Shown here: positions 25,701 to 34,395 of the stretch, piece after piece | Layout: every line of letters begins with the position of its first letter | How positions within the stretch are numbered: the first letter of the stretch is position 1 | NCBI RefSeq assembly: GCF_025854275.1 | Contig: NZ_CP107567.1 | Location: 4,898,001 to 4,962,000 of the forward strand | Direction: 5' to 3' | DNA: 64,000 nt | Source of the DNA: Streptomyces peucetius | GTDB taxonomy: Bacteria > Actinomycetota > Actinomycetes > Streptomycetales > Streptomycetaceae | Program-made: the position numbers and the translations under genes | Notes under the pieces: generated by a model | What the model was told of the DNA's origin: nothing | Seen by the model: only the letters and a program-made list of their open reading frames with translations | Databases searched by the model: none

Positions 25701-28030
25701 CCACGACCTCCCCGGCCCGGGCCACCGCCTCCCCGGCCCCCGTCCCCTCGTCGGACGCGCTCACCGGCAAGCGCCGTGTCGCGTTCGCCTCCTTCGTCGA
25801 CGAGAACTACCTGCCCGGCTTCCTCGCGCTGCTGCGCAGCCTCGCCCTGTCCAACCCGGGCGTGTGCGAGGACTTCGTCGTCCTCCACGACGACCTGCGC
25901 CCCGGCTCGATCGCGCGGATCCGCGCCCTGCACCCGCGCATCGTGCTGCGCCGGGTGAACGCCGAGCACTACGACGCCTACCAGAAGGGCGACCAGGACA
26001 ACTACCTGGTCCGGAAGGCGTACTTCATCCTCGACGTCTTCCGGCTGCGCGAGTACGACACGATCATCACGCTCGACACCGACATGGTCGTCCTCTCGGA
26101 CCTCCGTGAACTGCTGCGGCTGCGCGAAGGGCTCGCGGCCGTCCCGCAGTTCTTCTACGGGCAGCACAAGCTCAACTCCGGGCTGCTGGTCATCCAGCGC
26201 GAGTACCTCACCGACGCGTTCTGCGCGCGGCTGGACGCCGTCGGACGCAGCGGCGACTACGAACTCGACAAGCACGACCAGGGCATCCTCAACGCCGTCC
26301 TCGACGGCGACTTCGTCCGCCTCGACGCCCGCTACAACTTCGTCAAGCGGCGGCTGTCCGGCGATCTGCCCGTGCCGGAGGACACCGCGATCCTGCACTT
26401 CACCGGCCGTCACAAGCCGTGGCAGGGCGGCGAGGCCGGATACAGCCGGGCCGAGGACCGCTGGCGTGAGTTCGAGCTGTCGGACGCCGACTTCCACGCC
26501 GCCTTCCTGGCGCGGCCCGGCACCCTCCACCACGACCTGCTCGTCCACTACGGCACCCCGCACGTCCGGCGCACCGGCGACGTCGAGAGCGCCCGCAAGG
26601 TCGCCGCCGCGCACATCGCGTCCGGCGACTACCAGGACGCGGTCGACATGCTGAGCAGCGTGCACATCCCGCTCGACGAGGCCTGGCCGCACGAGGTTCT
26701 CGGGCACGCCCTGATGAGCGTCTCCCGCTACGAGGAGGCGAAGGCCCAGCTGCTGCTGGCCACCGCCGCCCCCAACCGGGCCGCCACCGCCCACGCCCGG
26801 CTCGCCCAGATGGCCTGGGTGCACGGCGACAACACCGAGGCACTGCGCCACGCCACCGCCGGTATGTCCGTCGACCCCACCCACCGCGCGAGCCGGCTGT
26901 GGGCACAGCGCGCCGCCGCCGTACCCGCGCAGGAGCAGGGCAGCGCCGAGGAGCAGCTGGCGCACGTCGCCTTCTACATGGACCGGCAGGGCAACGCGGG
27001 CGACAAGCTGCTTCCGGAGACCGTGCGCCTCGGCTTCGGCACGGACACCACCTCCCGGCGCTGGCACTCCGTCCACGCCCACCGCCTGTTCGACCGGGCG
27101 GCCCTGAAGCGGGTCAACGAACGCCGCGGACTGGTCATCGGCGGCGGCGGACTGTTCATCCCGGACACCATGCCCAACGGCAACAGCGCCTGGCAGTGGA
27201 ACGTGGCCGACGAACAGCTGCGCGGCATCGACGTGCCGATCATGGTGTACGCGGTCGGGTTCAACGCCTTCGACGGGCAGTCCTACCGGGCCGGGCGGTT
27301 CCGCGAGAGCCTCAGGCTGCTGGTGGAGAAGTCGGCGTTCTTCGGACTGCGCAATCACGGCTCCATCGCGAAGGTACGGGCCATGCTCCCGGACCATCTG
27401 CACGACAAGGTCCGCTTCCAGCCCTGCCCCACCACGGTCAGCCGCCAGCTGGTGCCCGGCTGGAGCGACCCGGCGCACCGCGAGGACACCGTCCTGCTGA
27501 ACGCCGCGTACGACAGGGCGGGCCTGCGTTTCGGACACGACTACGGGCACTTCCTCGCGGAGATCGCGAAGGCCGTGCGGAACATCGGCGCGCACACCGA
27601 GGTCCGGTGTGCGGCGCACTCGCTGGACGACGAGCGGATCGCCTTCGACCTGCGCCGCGAGTACGGCATCTCGCTGCCGGTGATCCCGATGTACGACTTC
27701 GACAACGACGCCATTCGGGACCTCTACGCGAAGACCCGCCTGGTCATCGGCATGCGCGGGCACGCCGGGATGATCCCGTTCGGCGTGGGCACGCCGATCA
27801 TCAGCCTGATCTCGCACCCGAAGATGGCGTACTTCCTCGCCGACATCGAGCGCCCCGAGTGGGGCGTCTCGGTGCACGACCGGAACCTGGGCGCCGTGCT
27901 CACCGAGCGGGCCATCGGCATCCTGGACTCCCACGCGGCGACGGTCGCCGACGTCCACGAGCGCCAGCAGACGCTGTGGAAGGTCACCGAGGCGAACGCC
28001 TCCGACCTGCGGGCGATCCTCGGGTCGTGA
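25697..28030 (+). CDS. GT8-type glycosyltransferase fused to polysaccharide pyruvyltransferase
   Basis: A 777-residue three-part protein. Residues about 25-290 are a GT8-like transferase: FASFVDENYLPGFLALLRSL, the metal-binding TLDTDMVVL near 125, LNSGLLVIQ, and the C-terminal HFTGRHKPW. Residues 300-410 are TPR-like helices (VLGHALMSVSRYEEAKAQLL). From about 425 a polysaccharide pyruvyltransferase domain follows (FYMDRQGNAGDKLLPETV, VIGGGGLF, MRGHAGMIPFGVGTPIISL). It may add a hexose and then ketal-linked pyruvate to the same polymer. The ATG overlaps the GT29 stop, and a strong terminator follows. Confidence 0.85.
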   Translation: MTTTSPARATASPAPVPSSDALTGKRRVAFASFVDENYLPGFLALLRSLALSNPGVCEDFVVLHDDLRPGSIARIRALHPRIVLRRVNAEHYDAYQKGDQDNYLVRKAYFILDVFRLREYDTIITLDTDMVVLSDLRELLRLREGLAAVPQFFYGQHKLNSGLLVIQREYLTDAFCARLDAVGRSGDYELDKHDQGILNAVLDGDFVRLDARYNFVKRRLSGDLPVPEDTAILHFTGRHKPWQGGEAGYSRAEDRWREFELSDADFHAAFLARPGTLHHDLLVHYGTPHVRRTGDVESARKVAAAHIASGDYQDAVDMLSSVHIPLDEAWPHEVLGHALMSVSRYEEAKAQLLLATAAPNRAATAHARLAQMAWVHGDNTEALRHATAGMSVDPTHRASRLWAQRAAAVPAQEQGSAEEQLAHVAFYMDRQGNAGDKLLPETVRLGFGTDTTSRRWHSVHAHRLFDRAALKRVNERRGLVIGGGGLFIPDTMPNGNSAWQWNVADEQLRGIDVPIMVYAVGFNAFDGQSYRAGRFRESLRLLVEKSAFFGLRNHGSIAKVRAMLPDHLHDKVRFQPCPTTVSRQLVPGWSDPAHREDTVLLNAAYDRAGLRFGHDYGHFLAEIAKAVRNIGAHTEVRCAAHSLDDERIAFDLRREYGISLPVIPMYDFDNDAIRDLYAKTRLVIGMRGHAGMIPFGVGTPIISLISHPKMAYFLADIERPEWGVSVHDRNLGAVLTERAIGILDSHAATVADVHERQQTLWKVTEANASDLRAILGS

Positions 28031-28035
28031 AACGG

Positions 28036-28077
28036 GTGAGCCCCCGCGGTCCGTTCTCACGGACCGCGGGGGCTCAC
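28036..28077. terminator. Bidirectional hairpin terminator
   Basis: A perfect 18-bp stem (28036-28053 with 28060-28077) and 6-base loop, between the convergent GT8-pyruvyltransferase and methyltransferase genes. Confidence 0.88.
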
Positions 28078-28103
28078 GCATGCCGGCTCAGCGGCCCACG
28101 GCT

Positions 28104-29087
28104 TCAGCGGCCCACAGCCTTCCTCACCAGCCGGGTCAGACGTGAACCGCCGTTCTCCTCGCGGTCCTGCTCGTACGCCTTGCGCAGCTGCTCGAAGTGG
28201 TCGGCGCGGGTCCGGCTCAGATACGCGTCGGAGGTCAGCGGCCTGGCCAGAGACCAGGCCCGCCGGTGCTCGCCGGCGTAGTGGGCGACGTAGGCCTTGG
28301 CGAACTCCAGGACCGACTTGAAGGGGATCCCGCCGGTGTGGTCGCGGTCGAGCCGCTCCTGGACCGCGGAGATCAGCGCCAGCTTCTCGTCGACGGAGTA
28401 CGCGTCCTCCGCGATCCTCTTCAGTACGTCCTCGGGGATCGGCCGGACGACCTCGAAGGCGAGCGTGGAGCGGATCGGCGGCCCGGAGATCTCGATGTAC
28501 GGCAGCAGCGCGCCCGTGCTGTGGTGCAGCCACGGAAGCCGCGGCCCGGCGAAGTCCTGGTGCAGCACGACCGAGCCCGGCCGCAGCCGGGTCAGGAACC
28601 GCTCGGTCACACAGCGGAACACCCGGGCCGTCTTGGCGATGTCGATGTGCAGGAACTCGATCGGGCTGGTGTCCGCCGGGTCGGAGGTCTGCCAGAGGTC
28701 CCCGGCATGGATCTCCAGGAACGGCAGGAACGGCTCCAGCCGCCCGCGGAAGTCGTCCAGGAAGGAGTTGTCGCCGGTGGGCTTCGCACCAGCGGTGAAG
28801 AACTTTTCCGTGGCGAACGTGCCCTTGCCCACGCGGAAGAAGTCATAGGCGTGGAGCCGCCCCGTACGCTCGTCGAAGACGGGGCTCTCGCGCAGCCCCA
28901 GCGCGAGGGCGTACGTCGACCCGCCCCCGCCGGAACCCAGTTCGACCAGCCGGTCCTCACCCGTGAGGTGATGACGTCCCAGCAGGTACAGGAACCTCAG
29001 CTCCCAGCTGCTCACCTGGGAGTAGGGGATGGTGTCCGGCAGGCGGACGTCGTCGAGGAGCGGGTAGAGCCGGCCGAGGTTCGTCAT
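28104..29087 (-). CDS. Class I SAM-dependent methyltransferase-like protein
   Basis: A 327-residue soluble protein. The motif DRLVELGSGGGGSTYALALGL near residue 45 (cut: VELGSGGGGSTYALA) is a glycine-rich SAM-binding loop, and HAYDFFRVGKG plus EFLHIDIAKT follow at the positions of motifs II and IV. The 80-residue C-terminal helical tail is extra. The acidic HxD stretch resembles Methyltransf_24 proteins that modify sugars. Located in the minus-strand half of the glycopolymer locus, upstream of the terminator, it probably methylates a sugar or lipid intermediate. Confidence 0.75.
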   Translation of the reverse strand: MTNLGRLYPLLDDVRLPDTIPYSQVSSWELRFLYLLGRHHLTGEDRLVELGSGGGGSTYALALGLRESPVFDERTGRLHAYDFFRVGKGTFATEKFFTAGAKPTGDNSFLDDFRGRLEPFLPFLEIHAGDLWQTSDPADTSPIEFLHIDIAKTARVFRCVTERFLTRLRPGSVVLHQDFAGPRLPWLHHSTGALLPYIEISGPPIRSTLAFEVVRPIPEDVLKRIAEDAYSVDEKLALISAVQERLDRDHTGGIPFKSVLEFAKAYVAHYAGEHRRAWSLARPLTSDAYLSRTRADHFEQLRKAYEQDREENGGSRLTRLVRKAVGR

Positions 29088-29143
29088 GGATGCCTCACGG
29101 GTTCGGGTGACGCACTGTCTATGGGTGGATGCATGGGGTTCGG

Positions 29144-30484
29144 TCAGCGGCGCGCCATCGCCCGCTGCAGGCTGCGTGCCTTGCGTGCGACCCGCCGTAC
29201 GGCGGCGTTGCGCGGCAGGAATCCCAGTTGGGCCGGCACCCCGCCCGGCAGACCCAGGGACGTCAGCCGCTTTTTCTTGAAGTAGCGCCGGGTGCCGTCG
29301 TCCAGCCGCGCCGACAGGTACCGTTCGGCTTCCGCCCGCAGCTGCGGAAGGATCTTCGGCTGCATCGCGAACCCGACGGTCCGTACGAGCTCGGTGAGCG
29401 CGCCGGTGTCCGTACTCCAGCGCCGCTCGGCCACGGCCGCCTGGTCGTCCGGCGCCGGCAGCAGCGCGTCGACGATCGTGACCGGGACGCGGTTGCTGTT
29501 CTCGTACGGCTTCAACCGGGCCAGCAGCGTGTCCGTGCCGACCCGGGCGACCGGCAGGCCGTACAGCGTGGACGCGGTGAGCAGGGCCGTGGAGAAGCAG
29601 CCGACGACCAGCGCCGGACGCATCCGCTGGTACAGCACCTCGGCCAGGACCGGCGTGTCCACCACCGTGAGGTCGACGCCGAGCCGCTCGGCCTCGTCCT
29701 CCAGGGTGCGGGTGAAGCGTGCCGGGGCCGAGGGGTGCGGCTTGAACACCGCCCGGGTGTGGCCGAGGCCGACCGCGCCCTTCAGCATCCGCACATGCAG
29801 GTCCTCCTCCTCATCGGGAGAGAGGATGTTCAGCGCGGACAGGTACTGCCCCAGCAGCAGCGCGGGCTCCTCCACATCCGGCAAGGCGGCGCCGGTGTCG
29901 ACCAGTTCGGCCAGCACCTTGGTGAACGCCGGGGCCGGCACCACCTCCGGCGCGACACCGAACTCGGTGAGCAGCAGCGGTTCGAGTCCCGGTACCAGGT
30001 CGAGGTGGAGCAGCCGCTCCACCCGCGTGCCGACCAGCGGGTCGATCTTGTTGCGGGTGGGGCCGTAGCTCATCAGTCCGTCGGCGTAGACGTGGAGCCT
30101 CGCGTCGGGGAAGAGCTGGGCGATCGCCAGCGCCGGGTTGACCTGGATGGACTCGACGGCCAGCTCGATCCGGTCGTCGCCCAGGTTCCACAGCAGGCGC
30201 AGATACCGTTCCCACAACGGCACGTCGTCGGCGCGCGGGGACCAGTCGCCGGGGTGGAAGGGGGCGATGGTCTCGTTCCAGGAGAGCACGTCGTCGAAGC
30301 GGTCACGCAGCCGCTCGAAGCCCGCCATCTCGTCCAGGGAGGGTGTCGTCTCGGGGATCGCCGCGTTGTTGGAGACGAGCAGCAGCCGTCGGTCCGCGTC
30401 GCTGAAGGCGCCGCTGTCGATCGCCGCGGCGAGTGTGGCGGTGCCGTAGAGGGACGAGGCGAAGAAGATCTGCGTCGTGGCCAT
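29144..30484 (-). CDS. Alpha-2,8-polysialyltransferase-family protein
   Basis: A 446-residue soluble protein starting at ATG 30484, which overlaps the GT2 stop (ATGA). It begins MATTQIFFASSLYGTATLAA. It has the bacterial sialyltransferase pattern: an acidic-Gly motif (HVYADGLMSYGP), an HP motif (VFKPHPSAP) and a Ser-Thr motif (VVGCFSTALLTASTLYG). These agree with the POLYST group (GT38/52-like) that uses CMP-nonulosonic acids. Its likely role is elongation of the nonulosonate chain. The C-terminus is basic (KKKR, KARS), which may bind membranes or the polymer. Confidence 0.82.
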   Translation of the reverse strand: MATTQIFFASSLYGTATLAAAIDSGAFSDADRRLLLVSNNAAIPETTPSLDEMAGFERLRDRFDDVLSWNETIAPFHPGDWSPRADDVPLWERYLRLLWNLGDDRIELAVESIQVNPALAIAQLFPDARLHVYADGLMSYGPTRNKIDPLVGTRVERLLHLDLVPGLEPLLLTEFGVAPEVVPAPAFTKVLAELVDTGAALPDVEEPALLLGQYLSALNILSPDEEEDLHVRMLKGAVGLGHTRAVFKPHPSAPARFTRTLEDEAERLGVDLTVVDTPVLAEVLYQRMRPALVVGCFSTALLTASTLYGLPVARVGTDTLLARLKPYENSNRVPVTIVDALLPAPDDQAAVAERRWSTDTGALTELVRTVGFAMQPKILPQLRAEAERYLSARLDDGTRRYFKKKRLTSLGLPGGVPAQLGFLPRNAAVRRVARKARSLQRAMARR

Positions 30485-31467
30485 CAGGCTGCCGCCTCCA
30501 CCGAGAGCGACGCGGGGCGCCTGCGTACCTTGCGCAGCCGCGAGGCACGCGCGGTGTCCATGGAGTCGAGCGCCTCGTTCAGCACGTCCTGCGGCATGCG
30601 CCTCAGCGCGGCCGAGCTCATCGCGCGCAATTTCCTCGCCACAGCGGGCTCGTACCTTTCGATCGATCCCAGATGGTGGGAAATGAGAGCGCAATATGTG
30701 CGGACCGCCTTCGGCAACAGCCGTTCCGCATCCGGATCGTTCGCCGTTTCCTCGATCACCTGGTCGAATGCCTTGATAAAATCGAGCTGCCTGATGTCGC
30801 CGATCTGTGTGAGCGACGACGCGATTCCGCGCCGGTAGAAAATACCCAGGTGGCTGATCACGGCGAACGAGTCCGCCTCGCGGTGCAGCCGCCAGATCCA
30901 CGGCCGGTCCTCCGCGGTGCGCAGCCCGTGCGTGAAGTGCAGCAGCCCCCGGTCCACGAGCCGCCGGTGGTACATCCCCGCCCAGGCGTACGGGTAGTCG
31001 ACCGCGGTCGAGCGGTCGGCGGGCAGGATCACGTCACGCGGCCGCAGCACCTCGCCGCGCCGGCCGACCGGCGCCCGGTGGACCGAGCGGGCGCGGCCGG
31101 TGCACTGCACATGGTCGGTGCGCACGAAGTCGCACCCGAGGTCCTCCATGGCGCCCAGCAGGTGCGCGAAGTGGCCGGGGGCCAGCCAGTCGTCGCCGTC
31201 GAGGAAGGTGAGGTACTCGCCGCTCGCGGCGTCCAGACCGGTGTTGCGTGCGGTGGCCAGTCCACCGTTCTGTTCGTGTCTGATCAGCACCGCGCCCGGA
31301 AGCTCACGCTCCGCACGCTGCAGGATCTCCGGCGTACCGTCGGTCGAACAGTCGTCGACGAGTACGAACTCGAAGTCGTCCCGGGCATTCGCCCTGAGGC
31401 TTCGCAGTGTGTCGGGGGCATATGTCTGCACGTTGTAGAACGGCACGATGACGGAGAGCTTAACCAC
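30484..31467 (-). CDS. GT2 family glycosyltransferase
   Basis: A 327-residue protein with GTG start at 31467. The GT-A fold shows LSVIVPFYNVQTYAPDTLRS, VLVDDCSTDGTPEIL, NGGLATARNTGLDAASGEYL, and the metal-binding FLDGDDWL near residue 90. AEDRPWIWRL fits the ED acceptor motif. The last 100 residues are helical and basic. These enzymes transfer a sugar from a nucleotide-sugar to a growing wall polymer. It heads a three-gene minus-strand operon (GT2, polysialyltransferase, methyltransferase) that diverges from the nonulosonic acid synthesis genes. Confidence 0.9.
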   Translation of the reverse strand: MVKLSVIVPFYNVQTYAPDTLRSLRANARDDFEFVLVDDCSTDGTPEILQRAERELPGAVLIRHEQNGGLATARNTGLDAASGEYLTFLDGDDWLAPGHFAHLLGAMEDLGCDFVRTDHVQCTGRARSVHRAPVGRRGEVLRPRDVILPADRSTAVDYPYAWAGMYHRRLVDRGLLHFTHGLRTAEDRPWIWRLHREADSFAVISHLGIFYRRGIASSLTQIGDIRQLDFIKAFDQVIEETANDPDAERLLPKAVRTYCALISHHLGSIERYEPAVARKLRAMSSAALRRMPQDVLNEALDSMDTARASRLRKVRRRPASLSVEAAA

Positions 31468-31544
31468 CCGCGTGACGTTAGGGGCGCGTTCGTCATTCGT
31501 ATCGACGCTCGCAAGGATGTCAGGTGAACGCCGGGCAACAACCT

Positions 31545-31600
31545 TGTTAACCCACCCGTTTCCCGGGCCGCTTCGCTGTCCGTAGACCCTCTGTTAACCC
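31545..31600. repeat. Direct repeat TGTTAACCC in a divergent promoter region
   Basis: Two exact copies (31545-31553 and 31592-31600) in the 187-bp gap between the divergent glycopolymer operons, which is AT-richer than the genes. They could be regulator half-sites shared by both promoters. No clear -35/-10 pair stands out. Confidence 0.4.
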
Positions 31601-31654
31601 TTTGTTGCAGTCGAGTTGGGCCGTGAAACGAAATGCCTTTCTAACGTCCTCGAC

Positions 31655-33034
31655 GTGCCAACACGTAGCAGCGAGGCCGTACGGATCGCCGTACTCGCCG
31701 ACTCCGACACCCGGTGGAAATGGGGTGCGCTCACCGCGCGCCGCATCGCGCCGAGCACCTCCGTCGAGCTGAGCGGCTTCCTGCTGCGCGGCCGCGCCAC
31801 ACCGACGGCCCGGCAGCTCGCGGAAGTCGGCGTGCGCGCCGACGACTTGCGCGAGGTCACGGGGAACGAGTTCCTGCGGGCGATGAAGGACGAGGCGTAC
31901 GACGTCGTCGTGCTCGCCCTCGTCGGCGGCGGCGTCCAGGCCATGCTGCACGGACTGGCCGCACTCGGCCTCGAGCGCCGGCCCGTCGTCGTCACCGGCT
32001 ACGTCGGCGTCGTCTACGAGAAGCTGTCCGACGGGCTCCTGCTGCGCCACGGCGCCGACGTCGTCCTCGCCAACTCCCGTCACGACGCGGAGCGTTTTCG
32101 CGCCGTGTACGAAGGGGTGGGAGCCGACGCCTCCTGCGTCACCGAGGCCGCGCTGCCCTTCCTCGGCGGCGCCCCCTACCGGGCCGAGGCCGGCCGCGAC
32201 ACCGTCGTCTTCGCCGTCCAGCCCTCCGTACCGGAGTCCCGCGCCGACCGTACGTACCTGCTGCGCAGGCTCGTCGAGCACGCCCGGCTGCACCCGGGCC
32301 GCGAGGTGCTGCTGAAGCTCCGCTCCAAGCCCGGCGAGCACACCACCCACCTCGAAGAACTCCCGTACCAGAAGCTCGTGGAGAAGCTGCCCGGCGGGCT
32401 GCCCTCCAACTTCCGTCTGGTGTACGGGCACATGGGCGAGGTGCTGGACCGCACGGACCTGCTGGTCACCGTGTCGTCCACCGCCGCCCTCGAAGCACTG
32501 CACCGCCGCATCCCCACCGCCGTGCTCACCGACCTCGGCGTGCGCGAGGCGCTCGGCAACCACCACTTCCTCGGCTCGGGCCTGCTCGCCTCCTGGGACC
32601 AGCTCGACGGCGGCCTCCGCCCCGCCCCCGACGCCGAATGGCTCGCGCGCCAGGGCGTCGCGGCCGGGGGTCCCCCCACGCCGCCCTCGGGGTCCCCCCA
32701 CGCCTGCCAGGGCGTAGGGGGAGTAGGGGGAGGCTCGTACGAAGCCGCCTTCGACGAGGCCCGCAAGCGGGTCGCCGAACTGCTGCTCGTCCCCGCGCTG
32801 CCCGCGCCCGCGCCGTACTACACCCCGACCACCGCGCCCGGCTACCTGCCGGCCCTCCTCGCCCGCCACCACCTCGCCCCGGACGGCACACCGCTGGCCG
32901 GCGCCGCGCCGAAGGCCGAGGTCACCGGCGTGCGGCGGGTGGTGCGCGACGCCGTACGGGAGGTGGCGCGCGGCGCGTACCGCCACGGCGTGCAGCGAGT
33001 CGCGCCCGTGATCCGGCGGATGGGCGAGCTGTGA
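31655..33034 (+). CDS. DUF6716-type putative glycosyltransferase
   Basis: A 459-residue protein from GTG 31655, with no ribosome site (possibly leaderless; the frame is open a little further). The front half has VRIAVLADSDTRWKWGALTA, ADVVLANSRHDAERFR and a GT-B like layout. Then come VLLKLRSKPGEHTTH and LLVTVSSTAALEALHRRIP, which occupy the positions of HP and SS/T motifs in sialyltransferase-like enzymes. An in-frame Gly/Pro-rich insertion lies near residue 340. It is the first gene of the NeuA/NeuB operon, so a role in transferring the nonulosonic acid or a partner sugar is likely. Confidence 0.7.
   Translation: MPTRSSEAVRIAVLADSDTRWKWGALTARRIAPSTSVELSGFLLRGRATPTARQLAEVGVRADDLREVTGNEFLRAMKDEAYDVVVLALVGGGVQAMLHGLAALGLERRPVVVTGYVGVVYEKLSDGLLLRHGADVVLANSRHDAERFRAVYEGVGADASCVTEAALPFLGGAPYRAEAGRDTVVFAVQPSVPESRADRTYLLRRLVEHARLHPGREVLLKLRSKPGEHTTHLEELPYQKLVEKLPGGLPSNFRLVYGHMGEVLDRTDLLVTVSSTAALEALHRRIPTAVLTDLGVREALGNHHFLGSGLLASWDQLDGGLRPAPDAEWLARQGVAAGGPPTPPSGSPHACQGVGGVGGGSYEAAFDEARKRVAELLLVPALPAPAPYYTPTTAPGYLPALLARHHLAPDGTPLAGAAPKAEVTGVRRVVRDAVREVARGAYRHGVQRVAPVIRRMGEL
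32665..32734 (+). repeat. GC-rich palindromic insertion inside a gene
   Basis: Two GGGGTCCCCCCACGCC units are followed by a partly complementary AGGGCGTAGGGGGAG arm. The segment is in frame and adds about 24 low-complexity residues (Gly, Pro, Ser) to a conserved glycosyltransferase. It looks like one of the small mobile palindromic repeats of streptomycetes. Confidence 0.65.
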
Positions 33035-33098
33035 CGGCCGGCGTCCCGCTTCACCCGACACCCCTGTTCAGCACAGCCAAGAGCGTCTGGAGCCACCG

Positions 33099-34355
33099 AT
33101 GACCGTTCTCGCCGTGATCCCCGCCCGCGGCGGATCAAAGGGCGTCCCGGCAAAGAACCTGGCCGCGGTCGGCGGCGTCCCGCTCGTCGCACGGGCCGTC
33201 CGTGCCTGCCTCGACGCCCCGCTCGTCACCCACGTCGCGGTCTCCACCGACGACCCGCAGATCGCGGCCGTCGCCCGCGGCGCCGGGGCCGACGTCGTCC
33301 TGCGGCCCGCCGCCATCGCCGGTGACACCGCCACCAGCGAGTCGGCCGTCCTGCACGCGATGGACGCCCACGAGACCGAGCACGGCGCACCCGTCGACGT
33401 CGTCCTGCTCGTCCAGTGCACCAGCCCCTTCGTCTCCCGTGAGGACATCGAGGGCGTCGCCCGCGCCGTCGTCCTGGACGGCGCCGACAGCGCCGTGACC
33501 GTCGCGCCCTTCCACGGCTTCGTGTGGCGCGAGACCGACGAGGCGGCGAGCGCTGGGCAGGAGAGCGCCGAGCGGGCCGCCGGCGCAGGCGCCGTCCTCG
33601 TCGACACCGCCACCGGAACGGCCACCGGCACCGGCTACGGCGTCAACCACGACGCTTCGTTCCGGCCCCGCCGCCAGGACCGCCCGCAGGACTTCCTGGA
33701 GACCGGGGCCGCGTACGCCATGTCCGCGCCCGGGTTCCGCGAGGCGGGGCACCGGTTCTTCGGCCGCACCGCGCTGGTGCGCACCGACCCGGCACGGGTC
33801 CTGGAGGTCGACGACCCGCACGACCTGGCCCGCGCCCGCGCGCTCGCGCCGCTGCTGGACACCGCGGCGCTGCCCGCGCGCGAGGACGTCGACGCGGTCG
33901 TCCTCGACTTCGACGGGACGCAGACCGACGACCGGGTGCTCATCGACGCCGACGGCCGCGAGATCGTCTCCGTCCACCGCGGCGACGGCCTGGGCGTCTC
34001 CCACCTGCGCAGGGCCGGACTGGACCTGCTGATCCTGTCCACCGAGCAGAACCCCGTCGTCGCCGCCCGCGCCCGCAAGCTCAAGATCCCCGTCCTGCAC
34101 GGCATCGACCGCAAGGACCTCGCGCTCAAGCAGTGGTGCGAGGAACGGGGCCTGGCGCCCGAACGGGTGCTTTACGTCGGCAACGACGTCAACGACCTTC
34201 CGTGCTTCCACCTCGTCGGCTGGCCCGTGGCCGTCGCGAGTGCGCACGACTCCGTACGCGCCGCCGCCCGTGCCGTCACCGCCACACCCGGCGGCGAGGG
34301 GGCGATCCGTGAGATCGCCGCCTGGCTCCTCGGCCCGACTCTCAACACCCCTTGA
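33099..34355 (+). CDS. CMP-nonulosonate synthetase fused to HAD phosphatase (NeuA-KdsC type)
   Basis: A 418-residue bifunctional enzyme; TCTGGAG precedes ATG 33099. Residues 1-255 are an acylneuraminate cytidylyltransferase: VIPARGGSKGVPAKNLAAVG (CTP loop), LVQCTSPFVSREDI, and LEVDDPHDLARA. Residues 260-415 are a HAD phosphatase with all four motifs: DFDGTQTDD, LSTEQNP, the Lys of LALKQW and VGNDVNDLPC. The fusion implies that the acid is made as a 9-phosphate, dephosphorylated and activated by the same protein, as with Kdn-9-P routes. A Thr/Gly-rich insertion lies near residues 155-190. NeuB follows after 40 bp. Confidence 0.9.
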   Translation: MTVLAVIPARGGSKGVPAKNLAAVGGVPLVARAVRACLDAPLVTHVAVSTDDPQIAAVARGAGADVVLRPAAIAGDTATSESAVLHAMDAHETEHGAPVDVVLLVQCTSPFVSREDIEGVARAVVLDGADSAVTVAPFHGFVWRETDEAASAGQESAERAAGAGAVLVDTATGTATGTGYGVNHDASFRPRRQDRPQDFLETGAAYAMSAPGFREAGHRFFGRTALVRTDPARVLEVDDPHDLARARALAPLLDTAALPAREDVDAVVLDFDGTQTDDRVLIDADGREIVSVHRGDGLGVSHLRRAGLDLLILSTEQNPVVAARARKLKIPVLHGIDRKDLALKQWCEERGLAPERVLYVGNDVNDLPCFHLVGWPVAVASAHDSVRAAARAVTATPGGEGAIREIAAWLLGPTLNTP

Positions 34356-34395
34356 GTCCACCTCCATGTCCCCCAATAAGTAAGGAACCACCCCC

